In this document: one piece after another, positions 8,147 to 16,912 of the stretch
Layout of the letters: the number at the start of each line of letters is the position of its first letter
How positions within the stretch are numbered: the stretch's first letter is position 1
From: an uncultured Gammaproteobacteria bacterium
GTDB lineage: Bacteria > Pseudomonadota > Gammaproteobacteria > SZUA-229
Direction: 5' to 3'
Length of the DNA stretch: 32,719 bases
NCBI GenBank assembly: GCA_913065105.1
Contig: CAJXZZ010000030.1
Coordinates: forward strand, 1-32,719
Notes under the pieces: model-generated
Databases searched by the model: none
The model's input: the letters and a program-made list of their open reading frames with translations, nothing else
Told to the model about the DNA's origin: nothing
Translations under genes and position numbers: made by a program

Positions 8147-8171
8147 AGTTACAAAATTTGAGAGTTAAGTA

Positions 8172-8423
8172 ATGGTAACAATACGTTTATCCAGAGGCGG
8201 CGCTAAGAAAAAGCCTTTTTATCATATCGATGTTAAAGATTCACGCAGATCCCGTGATGGTCGTTACATCGAGCGTTTAGGCTATTTTAATCCTGGTGCT
8301 ACCGGTGGCGAACAACGTCTGGTTGTTGATATGGACCGCATATCTCACTGGAAATCTGTTGGTGCACAAACATCTGATCGTGTATCTAGTTTGATCAAAC
8401 AGGCTACTAAAGCTGCTGCCTAG
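8172..8423 (+). CDS. rpsP: 30S ribosomal protein S16 (bS16)
   Basis: bS16 is a small 30S subunit protein needed for early subunit assembly. The 83-residue product begins [19 protein letters not shown] and contains [19 protein letters not shown], both hallmarks of the family. It is the first gene of the rpsP-rimM-trmD-rplS operon. A GAGAG-containing sequence lies before the ATG as a ribosome-binding site. The next gene, rimM, begins about 35 bases after the stop. Confidence 0.98.
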   Translation: MVTIRLSRGGAKKKPFYHIDVKDSRRSRDGRYIERLGYFNPGATGGEQRLVVDMDRISHWKSVGAQTSDRVSSLIKQATKAAA

Positions 8424-8458
8424 TATTTTTGTCCTGTCAAAAACCTTGTTGATTGAAC

Positions 8459-9049
8459 ATGGTTAAGTCGGTTGAGCATAAAGAAGAGAGCAGTGCTTCG
8501 GAAAAAGTCATATTAGGACGAATTACCGGGGTTTACGGTGTCAAAGGCTGGGTTAAGATATTTTCTTATACCGATCCGATGGAATCCATCGTCGATTACA
8601 GGCCCTGGTATATCAGACCTGAAAATCGGAAAAAGTCACCATGGACAAAGGTGAGCATAGAAGCAGGCAAACGCCATGCTAAAACAGTGGTCGCAAAACT
8701 GGAACATTGTAATGATCGTGATGAAGCGCAGGCTTACGTCGGGTCGGAAATTGCTATCGAATTAAATCAGCTCGAAGAGTTGAGAGGTAGTGATGAGTTT
8801 TACTGGCATGACCTGATTGGTCTGCGAGTAATTAACCAGCAGGGCATAGAGCTGGGCGTGGTAAAAAAATTGATGGAAACTGGTGCTAATGATGTGCTGG
8901 TGGTCGCTTCTGAGCAGGCCGTTTCTGACGCAGAAGGCGCTGAGAAGGAATACAAAGAACGGCTGATTCCATGGACCATGCACATCGCAATTATTGCGGT
9001 TGATCTGGAGCAGGGAGTCATCGAGGTTGACTGGGATCCGGATTTTTAG
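8459..9049 (+). CDS. rimM: Ribosome maturation factor RimM
   Basis: RimM is needed for maturation of the 30S head and binds uS19. The N-terminal RimM domain shows VILGRITGVYGVKGWVKIFSYTD, and the C-terminal PRC barrel shows EFYWHDLIGLRV and ends RLIPWTMHIAI...GVIEVDWDPDF, the typical family end. The ORF track starts at a TTG at 8453; the ATG two codons later (8459) is equally compatible and is used here, giving 196 residues. Neither has a clear Shine-Dalgarno. It lies between rpsP and trmD as in E. coli. The product is slightly longer than the 182-residue E. coli protein because of a charged N-terminal extension and a loop rich in Glu and Lys near residue 160. Confidence 0.95.
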   Translation: MVKSVEHKEESSASEKVILGRITGVYGVKGWVKIFSYTDPMESIVDYRPWYIRPENRKKSPWTKVSIEAGKRHAKTVVAKLEHCNDRDEAQAYVGSEIAIELNQLEELRGSDEFYWHDLIGLRVINQQGIELGVVKKLMETGANDVLVVASEQAVSDAEGAEKEYKERLIPWTMHIAIIAVDLEQGVIEVDWDPDF

Positions 9050-9091
9050 TCAGATTTATTTAAAAATAGAATTAAAAACAGAAGCAGCGTT

Positions 9092-9850
9092 GTGAATATT
9101 TATCTCATTAGTCTGTTTCCAGAATTAATACAGCAGGCCACTAGTTTTGGCGTGTTGGGTCGAGCGATAAAACAGCAGCAGCTAACGCTGAAATGTTTTA
9201 ATCCTAGAGACTACACGGAAGATAAGCATCGCACGGTAGACGACCGACCTTATGGTGGTGGCCCCGGCATGTTGATGAAAGTCGAGCCATTATATAAAGC
9301 AATAATGGCGGCAAAGGAAATTGCAGGTAATAAGGTTAAAGTAGTTTATCTGAGTCCGCAGGGGAAACTGGTAAACCAGAAGTTATTAGTTAACATTGCA
9401 GCAGCTGGCGATGACCTGATTCTGATTGCTGGTCGTTACGAAGGTATCGATGAGCGAATCATTGAATTACTGGTCGATGAAGAATGGTCGATAGGTGATT
9501 ATGTGATCAGTGGCGGTGAATTTTCCGCACTGGTGGTGGTCGATGCCATCACCCGGTTGATCCCCGGTGTTTTAGGTGATGATGAGTCAGCCTTGCAAGA
9601 CTCATTCATGCAGGGTTTACTGGATTATCCGCATTACACCAGACCAGAAACAATTAATGGTCAGATAGTGCCGCAGGTTTTATTGAGCGGCGACCATAAA
9701 GCGATACAAGACTGGCGTTTAAAGCAGGCTTTGGGTCGCACCTGGTTGAGAAGACCGGACCTGTTAGACGCGATAAAAATAGATGATTCGCGCTGGGATG
9801 AAGAGAAAGCAAAATTGCTTGCTGAGTTTAAAGATGAATACCAGCAATAA
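9092..9850 (+). CDS. trmD: tRNA (guanine(37)-N1)-methyltransferase TrmD
   Basis: TrmD methylates G37 next to the anticodon using S-adenosylmethionine and so prevents frameshifting. The 252-residue protein contains the SPOUT trefoil-knot segments LSPQG (87-91), [10 protein letters not shown] (114-123) and [13 protein letters not shown] (131-143). Upstream is [12 protein letters not shown] (51-62), and the likely catalytic aspartate is in ALQDSF (about 170). The C-terminal [18 protein letters not shown] is also conserved. The start is GTG at 9092; an in-frame ATG is not available nearby. It follows rimM after 42 bases and precedes rplS. Confidence 0.97.
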   Translation: MNIYLISLFPELIQQATSFGVLGRAIKQQQLTLKCFNPRDYTEDKHRTVDDRPYGGGPGMLMKVEPLYKAIMAAKEIAGNKVKVVYLSPQGKLVNQKLLVNIAAAGDDLILIAGRYEGIDERIIELLVDEEWSIGDYVISGGEFSALVVVDAITRLIPGVLGDDESALQDSFMQGLLDYPHYTRPETINGQIVPQVLLSGDHKAIQDWRLKQALGRTWLRRPDLLDAIKIDDSRWDEEKAKLLAEFKDEYQQ

Positions 9851-9926
9851 GTTATGAAGTATTTCGACTTATTGTTTAGATAAAAACATATTAATTAGAT
9901 TTAAGGCGCGAAAGCGGAGTAAAGAT

Positions 9927-10289
9927 ATGAGCAACATAATTCAACAGCTTGAAGCTGAACAAATGACACGTGAAGTACCAGCATTCTACCCTGGTGATAC
10001 CGTAACTGTTCAGGTACGTGTAAAGGAAGGCGAACGCGAGCGTTTACAGGCTTTCGAAGGCGTCGTTATTGCAAAACGTAATCGTGGTTTACACTCTGCC
10101 TTTACGGTACGTAAGATATCTCATGGTGAAGGTGTTGAACGTGTCTTCCAGACTTACAGTAATGCAATAGCAGAAATTGCCGTTAAACGTAGTGGTAAAG
10201 TACGTCGTGCGAAACTTTACTACTTACGTGGTAGAACAGGTAAGGCTGCACGTATTACTGAAAAACTTAAACTGGCTGACAAAAAATAA
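9927..10289 (+). CDS. rplS: 50S ribosomal protein L19 (bL19)
   Basis: bL19 sits at the 30S-50S interface near the decoding side. The 120-residue product shows [32 protein letters not shown] and the C-terminal [20 protein letters not shown], all family hallmarks. A strong ribosome-binding site (GCGGAG) precedes the ATG, immediately after a tiny CGC-GAAA-GCG hairpin. It is the last gene of the rpsP operon, which is closed by the terminator at 10321. Confidence 0.98.
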   Translation: MSNIIQQLEAEQMTREVPAFYPGDTVTVQVRVKEGERERLQAFEGVVIAKRNRGLHSAFTVRKISHGEGVERVFQTYSNAIAEIAVKRSGKVRRAKLYYLRGRTGKAARITEKLKLADKK

Positions 10290-10320
10290 ATAGTCAGAAT
10301 AAGGTTAAAGTTTTATCAGG

Positions 10321-10352
10321 AAAGAGTGGTACATTGTACCGCTCTTTTTTTT
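10321..10352 (+). terminator. Rho-independent terminator of the rpsP-rplS operon
   Basis: AAAGAGTGGTAC, a three-base loop ATT, then GTACCGCTCTTT form a 12-pair stem (one G-U) followed directly by a run of Ts, 31 bases after the rplS stop. Confidence 0.92.
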
Positions 10353-10399
10353 CGCTTATATTAAGGGCCTCTGATTAAATTTTATTGTAGGTTGTTTTA

Positions 10400-12298
10400 A
10401 TGCGTATTCTATTTTCTGTTTTACTGGTGATTGGTATCTGTGCCAATAGCTGGGCAGAACAAAATAACCCGGTTACCACTCGACCAACCGTTCCCCCAGC
10501 TACCCCATCTGATCCTCAGCCTAAAAGTAAGTCCACGGTCACGTTTGAATCGTTAGCACAGATGAATAAGCTTATTGAGCTCGGTGTGCCTGCGCTTGCG
10601 CTAAGCCTATTAGACGGTGAACAGGAAAAACGCCAGCAGTTCACAGCAGACTGGTACGCCTTTGAGTATAAACGTATCCTTTTATTATCTGCGCTTGAAC
10701 GATGGCCGCAAATAATTGAGAGAACCCAATGGTTGTTTGATACCGCCATTCCAAATAAACAAATCACGCGCAAGATTGGTTTATGGTTTGAAACGCAACA
10801 GGTGATGGCCAATATACAATTAAAAAACAGCGAGTTAGCACTGGGTCAGTTGCAGCATTTGTTGTGGGCTACCGATGCTGAATATCGAGATCCGTCATTG
10901 CCCGCTATTTGGCGACAACTGGTTATCCGTGTGTATTTACAGATGCAGAAAGATGATGACGCACGAAAGGCACTGATTAAATATGAACGGGAATATAAAA
11001 CAGAAGAAACAAATGTCGACTGGATATTATTACAGGCGCAGATATTGCTGAGAACCAGTCGGCCTAAACAGGCGGTTGAGCTATTAAACAAAATTGCCAC
11101 TGAAGATGCGGTAGATGTCCAGGCGTTATTATTGATAGCGCAATTACAAATTGATCCGAAAAGCGCCAAAGAAATCAATAAAAAAATGCGTGAGAAACTG
11201 GATGGGAAAATACTAAGTCGTCCGGCACGCTGGGCTTATTCCTATGTTGCCTACATGGCGTCAAATGTTTTAGCTGACAGGCCTGCGCAGATTGTAAATT
11301 TGGAGTCGATGCTGTCTTTAGGCATTAAATCCCCAGTATTCGATGAAAGTTATCAGGTGACAGCAGATGATTTATGGGATCTATACAATCAGCAAGGTTT
11401 GGCTACCGCAAATAATTATGGTTTGTTGTTTGGTAATGACGAGCAGTGGCAGAAATTATCGAATAAGTTAATTAAAGTCGAACCAGAAAAAGCATTAGAA
11501 CTTAATGTCGCGCTGGTATTGCAAACAGGGAATTTTGCAACCAAACAACAGCAACACAAAACTATCGTAGAGATAATTGAAAAACGTAAAAACGGATTAG
11601 AGCTAATAAACGAACTTTACCTGCACAGCAATAAAATTAATGATGTGAATGTACTGCCGGATGAAGTCCGTTATCGACTGGTCGATTATGCCCTGTCAGA
11701 AGGTGATTACTCCGATGCGGCAGTAATAATGAAAAGCCTTAAGGAGCCACCTGAAGGTAAAACAATATTTGACTGGCGTATGCGTAAGGCACGCGTATTA
11801 ATATTGCAAGGCGAGTATGACCAGAGTGTGGATTTAATACGCAGGACTTTTTATGAAAGACCTAAAATAACCCGACAAGAACTGGATAGATATATTCAGG
11901 TGGTTTTTGATTTTCAGACGGTGCAGCAACATCAACAGGCAATTAAATTATTTGATCTGTTATATATTGCTGGTTTAGATGAAAACTTAAAACGTGAAAT
12001 ATATTTCTGGAAAGCGGAGTCATACTTTTCATTAGAGAAATATGATTATGCTGCTCTGTATTACCTGGAATCTGGACGTGCAGTTACGGATGCTAATAAT
12101 GATTTATGGGCGCAGTCCGCACGTTTTAAAGCAGGTAATGCATTAATCCTTGCTGAAATATATGATGATGCAGAAAAAGTATATACAGAATTATTATTGA
12201 TTACTGATAGTGAAACACGTAAAGCACTAATAAATCAGAATTTACAAAAAATACGTTTATTGAAAAGCGCGGTAAAGGAAAAACAACCAAAAGTTTAG
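10400..12298 (+). CDS. Exported helical-repeat (TPR-like) protein of unknown function
   Basis: The 632-residue protein starts with a clear signal peptide (MRILFSVLLVIGICANSWA, cleavage probably after residue 19), followed by a Pro/Thr-rich linker to about residue 45. The rest is almost entirely alpha-helical by composition. It contains pairs of amphipathic helices that look like degenerate TPR units, for example LNKIATEDAVDVQALLLIAQ and a late unit ending YAALYYLESGRAV. No catalytic motif was recognised and there is no lipobox, so a soluble periplasmic scaffold or binding role is likely. It begins 48 bases after the rplS terminator. Only 8 bases separate its stop from ogt, implying one transcript with a DNA-repair gene. 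I do not recognise a named family member. Confidence 0.8.
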   Translation: MRILFSVLLVIGICANSWAEQNNPVTTRPTVPPATPSDPQPKSKSTVTFESLAQMNKLIELGVPALALSLLDGEQEKRQQFTADWYAFEYKRILLLSALERWPQIIERTQWLFDTAIPNKQITRKIGLWFETQQVMANIQLKNSELALGQLQHLLWATDAEYRDPSLPAIWRQLVIRVYLQMQKDDDARKALIKYEREYKTEETNVDWILLQAQILLRTSRPKQAVELLNKIATEDAVDVQALLLIAQLQIDPKSAKEINKKMREKLDGKILSRPARWAYSYVAYMASNVLADRPAQIVNLESMLSLGIKSPVFDESYQVTADDLWDLYNQQGLATANNYGLLFGNDEQWQKLSNKLIKVEPEKALELNVALVLQTGNFATKQQQHKTIVEIIEKRKNGLELINELYLHSNKINDVNVLPDEVRYRLVDYALSEGDYSDAAVIMKSLKEPPEGKTIFDWRMRKARVLILQGEYDQSVDLIRRTFYERPKITRQELDRYIQVVFDFQTVQQHQQAIKLFDLLYIAGLDENLKREIYFWKAESYFSLEKYDYAALYYLESGRAVTDANNDLWAQSARFKAGNALILAEIYDDAEKVYTELLLITDSETRKALINQNLQKIRLLKSAVKEKQPKV

Positions 12299-12306
12299 GT
12301 GAAATT

Positions 12307-12792
12307 ATGAGAACAATGAAGTCACACTATGCTGCAGTTTTTACTACAGAGATAGCTACTATTGGTCTGCAATTTGAAGAGTCTAAGTTAACCAGAATTG
12401 ATTATCTCACTAATCAAGCTAGCAAAGCACCGGACAGCAAACTGGTGGCGAATGTTAAAAGTAAAATTGAGAAGTATCTTAAAACGCCCTCAGAAACAAA
12501 GGATATTAAAATTGATTATGTATTAAATGTAACTGAGTTTCAGGGAGAAGTATTAAAGCAGTTACAGAAAATTCCGTGTGGTGAGACTCGCACTTATGGT
12601 GAGATTGCAAAAATACTAAAGACATCACCTCGTGCTGTCGGTAATGCCTGCCGTAATAATCCTTTACCCATAATCATACCCTGCCATCGAGTCGTCGCTG
12701 CTAAGGGTATCGGTGGTTATGATGGTGCTACGTCAGGAGGATTACTTAGTATTAAGCGTATGCTGTTAGGAAGTGAGGGCGTTTATCTATAA
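12307..12792 (+). CDS. ogt: Methylated-DNA--[protein]-cysteine S-methyltransferase (O6-alkylguanine transferase)
   Basis: A single-use repair protein that transfers the alkyl group from O6-alkylguanine to its own cysteine. The active-site motif PCHRV is present (C126), with the DNA-binding helix SPRAVGNACRNNP carrying the arginine finger (R109) and the conserved Tyr in GETRTYGEIA (Y97). The C-terminal GGYDGATSGGLLSIKRMLL is typical. The 161-residue length fits Ogt or the short form of Ada. The N-terminal domain is weakly conserved, as is common. ATG at 12307 is used; a second Met at residue 4 is possible. It is tightly linked to the exported repeat protein upstream. Confidence 0.92.
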   Translation: MRTMKSHYAAVFTTEIATIGLQFEESKLTRIDYLTNQASKAPDSKLVANVKSKIEKYLKTPSETKDIKIDYVLNVTEFQGEVLKQLQKIPCGETRTYGEIAKILKTSPRAVGNACRNNPLPIIIPCHRVVAAKGIGGYDGATSGGLLSIKRMLLGSEGVYL

Positions 12793-12808
12793 TAGTGAAT
12801 TATATTAT

Positions 12809-12828
12809 TTACTAAATAGGTTTAGTAA
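12809..12828. terminator. A/T-rich hairpin between convergent ogt and the PhnD-like gene
   Basis: TTACTAAA and TTTAGTAA are an exact 8-base inverted repeat around a TAGG loop, placed between convergent genes, and its right arm contains the stop codon of the minus-strand gene. It could be a weak bidirectional terminator, but the stem is A/T-rich and no long U-tract follows. Confidence 0.35.
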
Positions 12829-13625
12829 CCAAAAACTCCATCAAGTAAATCTGCATAACCTGAGTATGTATCAGCGCTGGTATCCTGAAAGCTAACAATG
12901 TTTAAATCTGCAAGCATTTTTTTACCCTCGGCTGTGTTTGGTGCGTCCAGTAATGCTTTTTTAACGGCCTGTGCAACCTCTTCAGGAACCTCTGGTGAAG
13001 CGGACAAACCCATGTGAGGAACCGATTCCGTTACGATAACAGAGTTTAAACTGCCATAATTACCAACCAGTGGACTTGGGATAATGGCTGCATCAACGGA
13101 ACCATCCAGTACTCTGTTTACGGCATCCACCGAGTCGCTTGCCTGAATAATAAACGGTAGACGAGATGGATTAGGAAACATTTCGTTTAGCCTTACTGCG
13201 CCCAGACTTGGGGATGGCATTGTGGCTATTTTTTTCGAAATTAGCTCTTCCATTTCAAAAATAAAGTTATCTTCACTGGTTACTACGGTAAAACTTACAG
13301 TTTCAGGCAGTTTTACCAGTACTTTATAGTCGTTACGTTGAAGACGAAAATCAGTGAAATGTGCGGCATCTAGAATAAAGTGCATATCTTTACCTTTTTT
13401 CATGCGCACCCAGTAAGTCAGAAAACCTCTGTATGAAGTGATTACAAACTCATGGCCGGTTTTTATAGACAGGTATTCTGCAAGAGGTTGGTAGTTTAGT
13501 TCTACTTGCTTGGCTGGTAAAATTGGCTGCACAGAAAGCGTGTATCTCTCTGCAACTGCGTTCCTTGAAATTACTGATGAAAAAAATATGAAGATCGAAA
13601 TTAAGACTAAAACTTTGTTATTCAA
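12822..13625 (-). CDS. PhnD-like periplasmic substrate-binding protein, solitary
   Basis: The 267-residue protein has a signal peptide (about 1-25; LVLISIFIFFSSVIS, cleavage near NAVA-ER). The mature part resembles the phosphate/phosphite/phosphonate binding proteins of ABC transporters: YTLSVQPILPAKQVELNYQPLAEYLS opens lobe one, and IATMPSPSLGAVRLNE plus VLDGSVDAAIIPSPLV form the hinge-side strands. The ligand is not predictable, since this family also serves as a sensor domain. No permease or ATPase gene is adjacent on either side. The start is TTG at 13625, since no in-frame ATG precedes the signal peptide. It is convergent with ogt, and its upstream region borders the htpG heat-shock promoter. 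Confidence 0.82.
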   Translation of the reverse strand: MNNKVLVLISIFIFFSSVISRNAVAERYTLSVQPILPAKQVELNYQPLAEYLSIKTGHEFVITSYRGFLTYWVRMKKGKDMHFILDAAHFTDFRLQRNDYKVLVKLPETVSFTVVTSEDNFIFEMEELISKKIATMPSPSLGAVRLNEMFPNPSRLPFIIQASDSVDAVNRVLDGSVDAAIIPSPLVGNYGSLNSVIVTESVPHMGLSASPEVPEEVAQAVKKALLDAPNTAEGKKMLADLNIVSFQDTSADTYSGYADLLDGVFGY

Positions 13626-13783
13626 TGTCGCTATGCTCTGTAACTATCACCTGAACTAAGCATAGTCACATTTTGTTTATTAGCAAGAAATAGACTGACC
13701 ATTCATCAGACGATTTTATTTGTTACTCTCAAATGTATTCATGTCATTTAATTTCTTTATTGCTCAATTTAGTTAAAAATCGT

Positions 13784-13812
13784 CTTGATAACACGAATAT
13801 CATCCCCATTAT
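13784..13812 (+). promoter_or_regulatory. Sigma-32 (RpoH) heat-shock promoter of htpG
   Basis: CTTGATA (13784-13790), a 13-base spacer, then CCCCATTAT (13804-13812) is a near-perfect match to the RpoH consensus CTTGAAA-N13-15-CCCCATnT. It lies 50 bases upstream of the htpG start codon, and the matching heat-shock gene follows. Confidence 0.9.
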
Positions 13813-13861
13813 CACCTGCATTGACAAAATCCTTATCTAATTTATATTTTTGGAGTAAATA

Positions 13862-15766
13862 ATGAGCGTTGAAACGAGTAAAGAAACCCTCGAATTTCAA
13901 ACTGAAGCCCGTCAAATCCTGCATTTGATGACCCATTCACTGTATTCAAACAAGGAAATATTTTTGCGTGAGCTCGTATCCAATGCTTCGGATGCCTGCG
14001 ATAAGTTACGTTTTGAGGCATTGGGTAATGACAGCCTGTACGATGGAGATTCAGAACTATCAGTTCTGGTCGAATATGATGATGACGCTAAAACCATCTC
14101 TATTAGCGATAACGGCATCGGTATGTCTCGCCAGGAAGTGATCGATAATGTAGGCACCATCGCAAGTTCTGGCACCCGTAAATTCCTTGACAAATTAACC
14201 GGTGATCAGGCGAAAGATTCGCAGATGATCGGTCAGTTCGGTGTGGGTTTTTATTCTAGTTTTATCGTTGCCGATAAAGTGACTCTGGAAACACGACGTG
14301 CCGGTGCTGCTGCCGATGAAGCTATTCGCTGGGAATCTGATGGTGAAGGTAGTTTCTCGCTGGAAAATATTGAAAAAGAATCTCGCGGCACCAAAGTTGT
14401 ATTACATCTGAAAGAAGGTGAAGCTGAGTTTGCTAGTCCATATCGCCTAAAGAGCATCATTAAACAGTATTCCGATCATATCTCTATTCCGGTGATGATG
14501 CCGGAAGCAGAGCTGGACGATAAAGGTGAAGCCAAAAAAGATGATGAAGGTAATGCCATCACTAAACTTGAACGTGTAAACAGTGCGGCAGCATTATGGG
14601 CGCGTGATAAAAGTGACATCACTGATGAAGAATACAACGAGTTCTACAAACATGTGAGCATGGATTTTGCTGACCCGCTGAGCTGGATACATTCAAGGGT
14701 CGAAGGTAATCAAAGTTACACGTCGTTATTGTATGTGCCAGCCAATCCGCCATTTGATCTGTTCGATCGTGATCATAAACGTGGCGTAAAGCTGTACGTT
14801 AAGCGTATTTTTATCATGGATGACTCTGAGCATCTGATGCCGAACTATCTACGTTTTGTTAAAGGGGTTATTGATTCTGATGATCTGCCTTTAAACGTAT
14901 CACGTGAAATATTGCAACAGAACAAAGTTATCGACCGTATTCGCGGTGCTTCAGTGAAGAAAGTGCTGACTATGCTCGAGTCGATTCAAAAAGACGATAA
15001 AGAAAAGTACGCTATTTTCTGGAAGGCATTCGGCCAGGTACTGAAAGAAGGGCCGATCGAAGACATGGCAAATAAAGATCGCATTGCCAAACTATTGTGG
15101 TTCGCCAGCACGCATAATGATAATGATGAGCAGAATGTTACTTTAGATGAGTACATCTCTCGTATGCCGGAAACCCAGGAAAAAATTTATTACATCACTG
15201 CAGATAATTACACCGCAGCGAAAAATAGTCCGCATCTGGAAGTATTCAAGAAAAAAGGCATCGAAGTACTGTTGTTAAGCGACCGTGTAGATGAATGGCT
15301 GGTGTCACATCTGACTGAGTTAGAAGGTAAAAAACTACAGTCGGTCGCGCGTGGTACGCTGGATATCGACGAGGAAGAAGACAAAAAAGAACTGGAAGAA
15401 ACAGAGAAATCATATGCTTCCGTTATTGAACATGCTGCCAAGGTATTAGGTGATACAGTCAACGAAGTTCGTTTGTCAAAACGCTTAACCGACTCACCGT
15501 CGTGCCTGGTACTGGAAGAACATGACATGAGTGCCCAGATGCAACAGATTATGGAGGCGGCCGGCCAATATGCGCCAAAAGCTGCCCCTGTGCTGGAGTT
15601 AAATGCAGAACATAGCCTGGTGAAAAAACTCAATGGACTTACTGACGATGACCAGTTTGAAGATTATGTGCATCTATTGTTTGAACAGGCGCAACTGGCC
15701 GCTGGTGCGCCACTGGACGATGCTGCAGGTTTTGTTAAACGAGTGAATAAATTATTAGATAGTTAA
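13862..15766 (+). CDS. htpG: Chaperone protein HtpG (bacterial Hsp90)
   Basis: ATP-dependent dimeric chaperone that remodels non-native clients, in part with DnaK. The 634-residue length is standard. The GHKL ATPase motifs are in place: [17 protein letters not shown] with its catalytic Glu (about 34-50), DNGIGM (83-88), and GQFGVGFYS (124-132). The middle domain shows [12 protein letters not shown] and [14 protein letters not shown] with the conserved ATP-contact Arg. There is no MEEVD tail, as expected for bacteria. TGGAG before the ATG is a good ribosome-binding site. A sigma-32 promoter lies directly upstream and a terminator downstream, so it appears monocistronic. Confidence 0.98.
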   Translation: MSVETSKETLEFQTEARQILHLMTHSLYSNKEIFLRELVSNASDACDKLRFEALGNDSLYDGDSELSVLVEYDDDAKTISISDNGIGMSRQEVIDNVGTIASSGTRKFLDKLTGDQAKDSQMIGQFGVGFYSSFIVADKVTLETRRAGAAADEAIRWESDGEGSFSLENIEKESRGTKVVLHLKEGEAEFASPYRLKSIIKQYSDHISIPVMMPEAELDDKGEAKKDDEGNAITKLERVNSAAALWARDKSDITDEEYNEFYKHVSMDFADPLSWIHSRVEGNQSYTSLLYVPANPPFDLFDRDHKRGVKLYVKRIFIMDDSEHLMPNYLRFVKGVIDSDDLPLNVSREILQQNKVIDRIRGASVKKVLTMLESIQKDDKEKYAIFWKAFGQVLKEGPIEDMANKDRIAKLLWFASTHNDNDEQNVTLDEYISRMPETQEKIYYITADNYTAAKNSPHLEVFKKKGIEVLLLSDRVDEWLVSHLTELEGKKLQSVARGTLDIDEEEDKKELEETEKSYASVIEHAAKVLGDTVNEVRLSKRLTDSPSCLVLEEHDMSAQMQQIMEAAGQYAPKAAPVLELNAEHSLVKKLNGLTDDDQFEDYVHLLFEQAQLAAGAPLDDAAGFVKRVNKLLDS

Positions 15767-15783
15767 AACATTTGTTTTTAAAT

Positions 15784-15834
15784 AAAAGCGGCACAGTTAT
15801 TGATTTTATGATGGATGACAGTGCCGCTTTTTTA
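15784..15834 (+). terminator. Rho-independent terminator of htpG
   Basis: AAAAGCGGCAC (15784) pairs with GTGCCGCTTTT (15821-15831), an 11-base stem with a 26-base A/T-rich loop, and a T-run follows. It sits 18 bases after the htpG stop. Confidence 0.85.
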
Positions 15835-15850
15835 TTGTTTTCTTCCTCGC

Positions 15851-15891
15851 TATAATTTCCAAAATGTCTCGAGCACAGTTATACTTCGAGA
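15851..15891 (+). promoter_or_regulatory. Putative promoter and short inverted repeat before the LysM-FecR gene
   Basis: TATAAT (15851-15856) is a consensus -10, 63 bases before the ATG. Downstream, TCTCGA (15867-15872) and TCGAGA (15886-15891) form a 6-base inverted repeat that could be a leader hairpin or operator. No clear -35 was seen. Confidence 0.4.
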
Positions 15892-15918
15892 TATCAAAAT
15901 TTCCTTCCCAAGAATAGA

Positions 15919-16893
15919 ATGTATATTGCTAAATTATTGATTTTTATATTTATAATGAGTCTATCTTCGGCTGCAGTGTCAGCCGAGGAGGATTTCAATG
16001 CAGACATACGTTTTTTATACGTACAGAAAGGACAGACGCTACATAATATCGTTAAACGGTTATATCCAGATCGCGTCAAGGAGTGGCCGAAACTAACCAA
16101 AGATATTGTGCGACTTAATCCTCACGCATTTATTAATAGTGACCCTACCAAGATGAAAGCCGGTGTGAGGCTGACATTGCCTCAAAAAGTTGTACTACCG
16201 GCCAAAGCAAAAAAAGTAGGGGTTGTAGTAGATATGAGCGGTAGTGTTGTGGCAGTTGATAAGAATAAAGTGTCGCGTAAGTTATCTAAAGGCTATCCCG
16301 TTTATCTTGGTGATAAGGTGGTCACAGGTGAAACGGGTTATATACGCCTGCAAATGATCGATAAAGCAATGCTTGATCTGCACTGCTTCAGTATTATGGT
16401 GATTGAAGAATACGCACTTAATACCAGTAATCGCCGCAGTATATTAAATTTATTACAGGGTAGCTTGAAAAAAGTGACTGGTGAGATCGGTAAAATGGCC
16501 GAGGATGTCTATGAATTAAAAACACCTGTTGCCAATGTTGGGGTGCGGGGAACCGAATACGCCTTACGTGTTTTTCAGGCTAAAGGTTGTGGTGGTACCA
16601 TTGATGCCGATGATGGTTTTTACCTTGAGGTGATCAGGGGACTGGTTGATGTACATAATACAGCGGGGAAAGAAGTATTCGCCAAAGGCGAAACTGCTTA
16701 TGTACCAGTACCCGATGCGGCGCCGCAGAAAATAAAAATAAAACCAGGAATAATTCAACCAGAAATAGCGAAACCAGAAAAAACTGAACCAGAAATAACC
16801 AAACCCGTAGAACCCCTCGCAGAAACACAGGAAGAGGGTGATAGCATGTGGTGGTGGCTGTTAAGTATTGTCGCTATTGCATTATTAATATGA
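15919..16893 (+). CDS. Exported LysM-FecR domain protein with C-terminal membrane segment
   Basis: The 324-residue protein has a signal peptide (about 1-22), then a LysM-like segment (31-88; VQKGQTLHNIVKRLYPD ... LNPHAFINSDPTKMKAGVRL). A FecR-type beta-rich domain follows (about 102-262; GSVVAVDKNKVSRKL, LQGSLKKVTG, LKTPVANVGVRGTEYALRV). Next comes a Pro/Glu/Lys hinge (271-303) and a short Trp-rich hydrophobic end (MWWWLLSIVAIALLI, 310-324) that stops at once. LysM suggests peptidoglycan attachment; FecR domains of this kind are usually uncharacterised surface or periplasmic modules. No FecI sigma factor or TonB receptor is adjacent, so classical FecR signalling is unlikely. hslR starts 19 bases after the stop. 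Confidence 0.82.
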   Translation: MYIAKLLIFIFIMSLSSAAVSAEEDFNADIRFLYVQKGQTLHNIVKRLYPDRVKEWPKLTKDIVRLNPHAFINSDPTKMKAGVRLTLPQKVVLPAKAKKVGVVVDMSGSVVAVDKNKVSRKLSKGYPVYLGDKVVTGETGYIRLQMIDKAMLDLHCFSIMVIEEYALNTSNRRSILNLLQGSLKKVTGEIGKMAEDVYELKTPVANVGVRGTEYALRVFQAKGCGGTIDADDGFYLEVIRGLVDVHNTAGKEVFAKGETAYVPVPDAAPQKIKIKPGIIQPEIAKPEKTEPEITKPVEPLAETQEEGDSMWWWLLSIVAIALLI

Positions 16894-16912
16894 TCATAGA
16901 CCTGTAAATCGA

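Noticed and set aside
8762-9021. Two minus-strand ORFs in rimM
   Set aside because: Antisense shadows of a well-identified gene.
16741-16830. KPEKTEPEITKP stretch as a tandem-repeat surface protein
   Set aside because: Only a few irregular repeats; it is an ordinary Pro/Glu/Lys hinge before the membrane segment.
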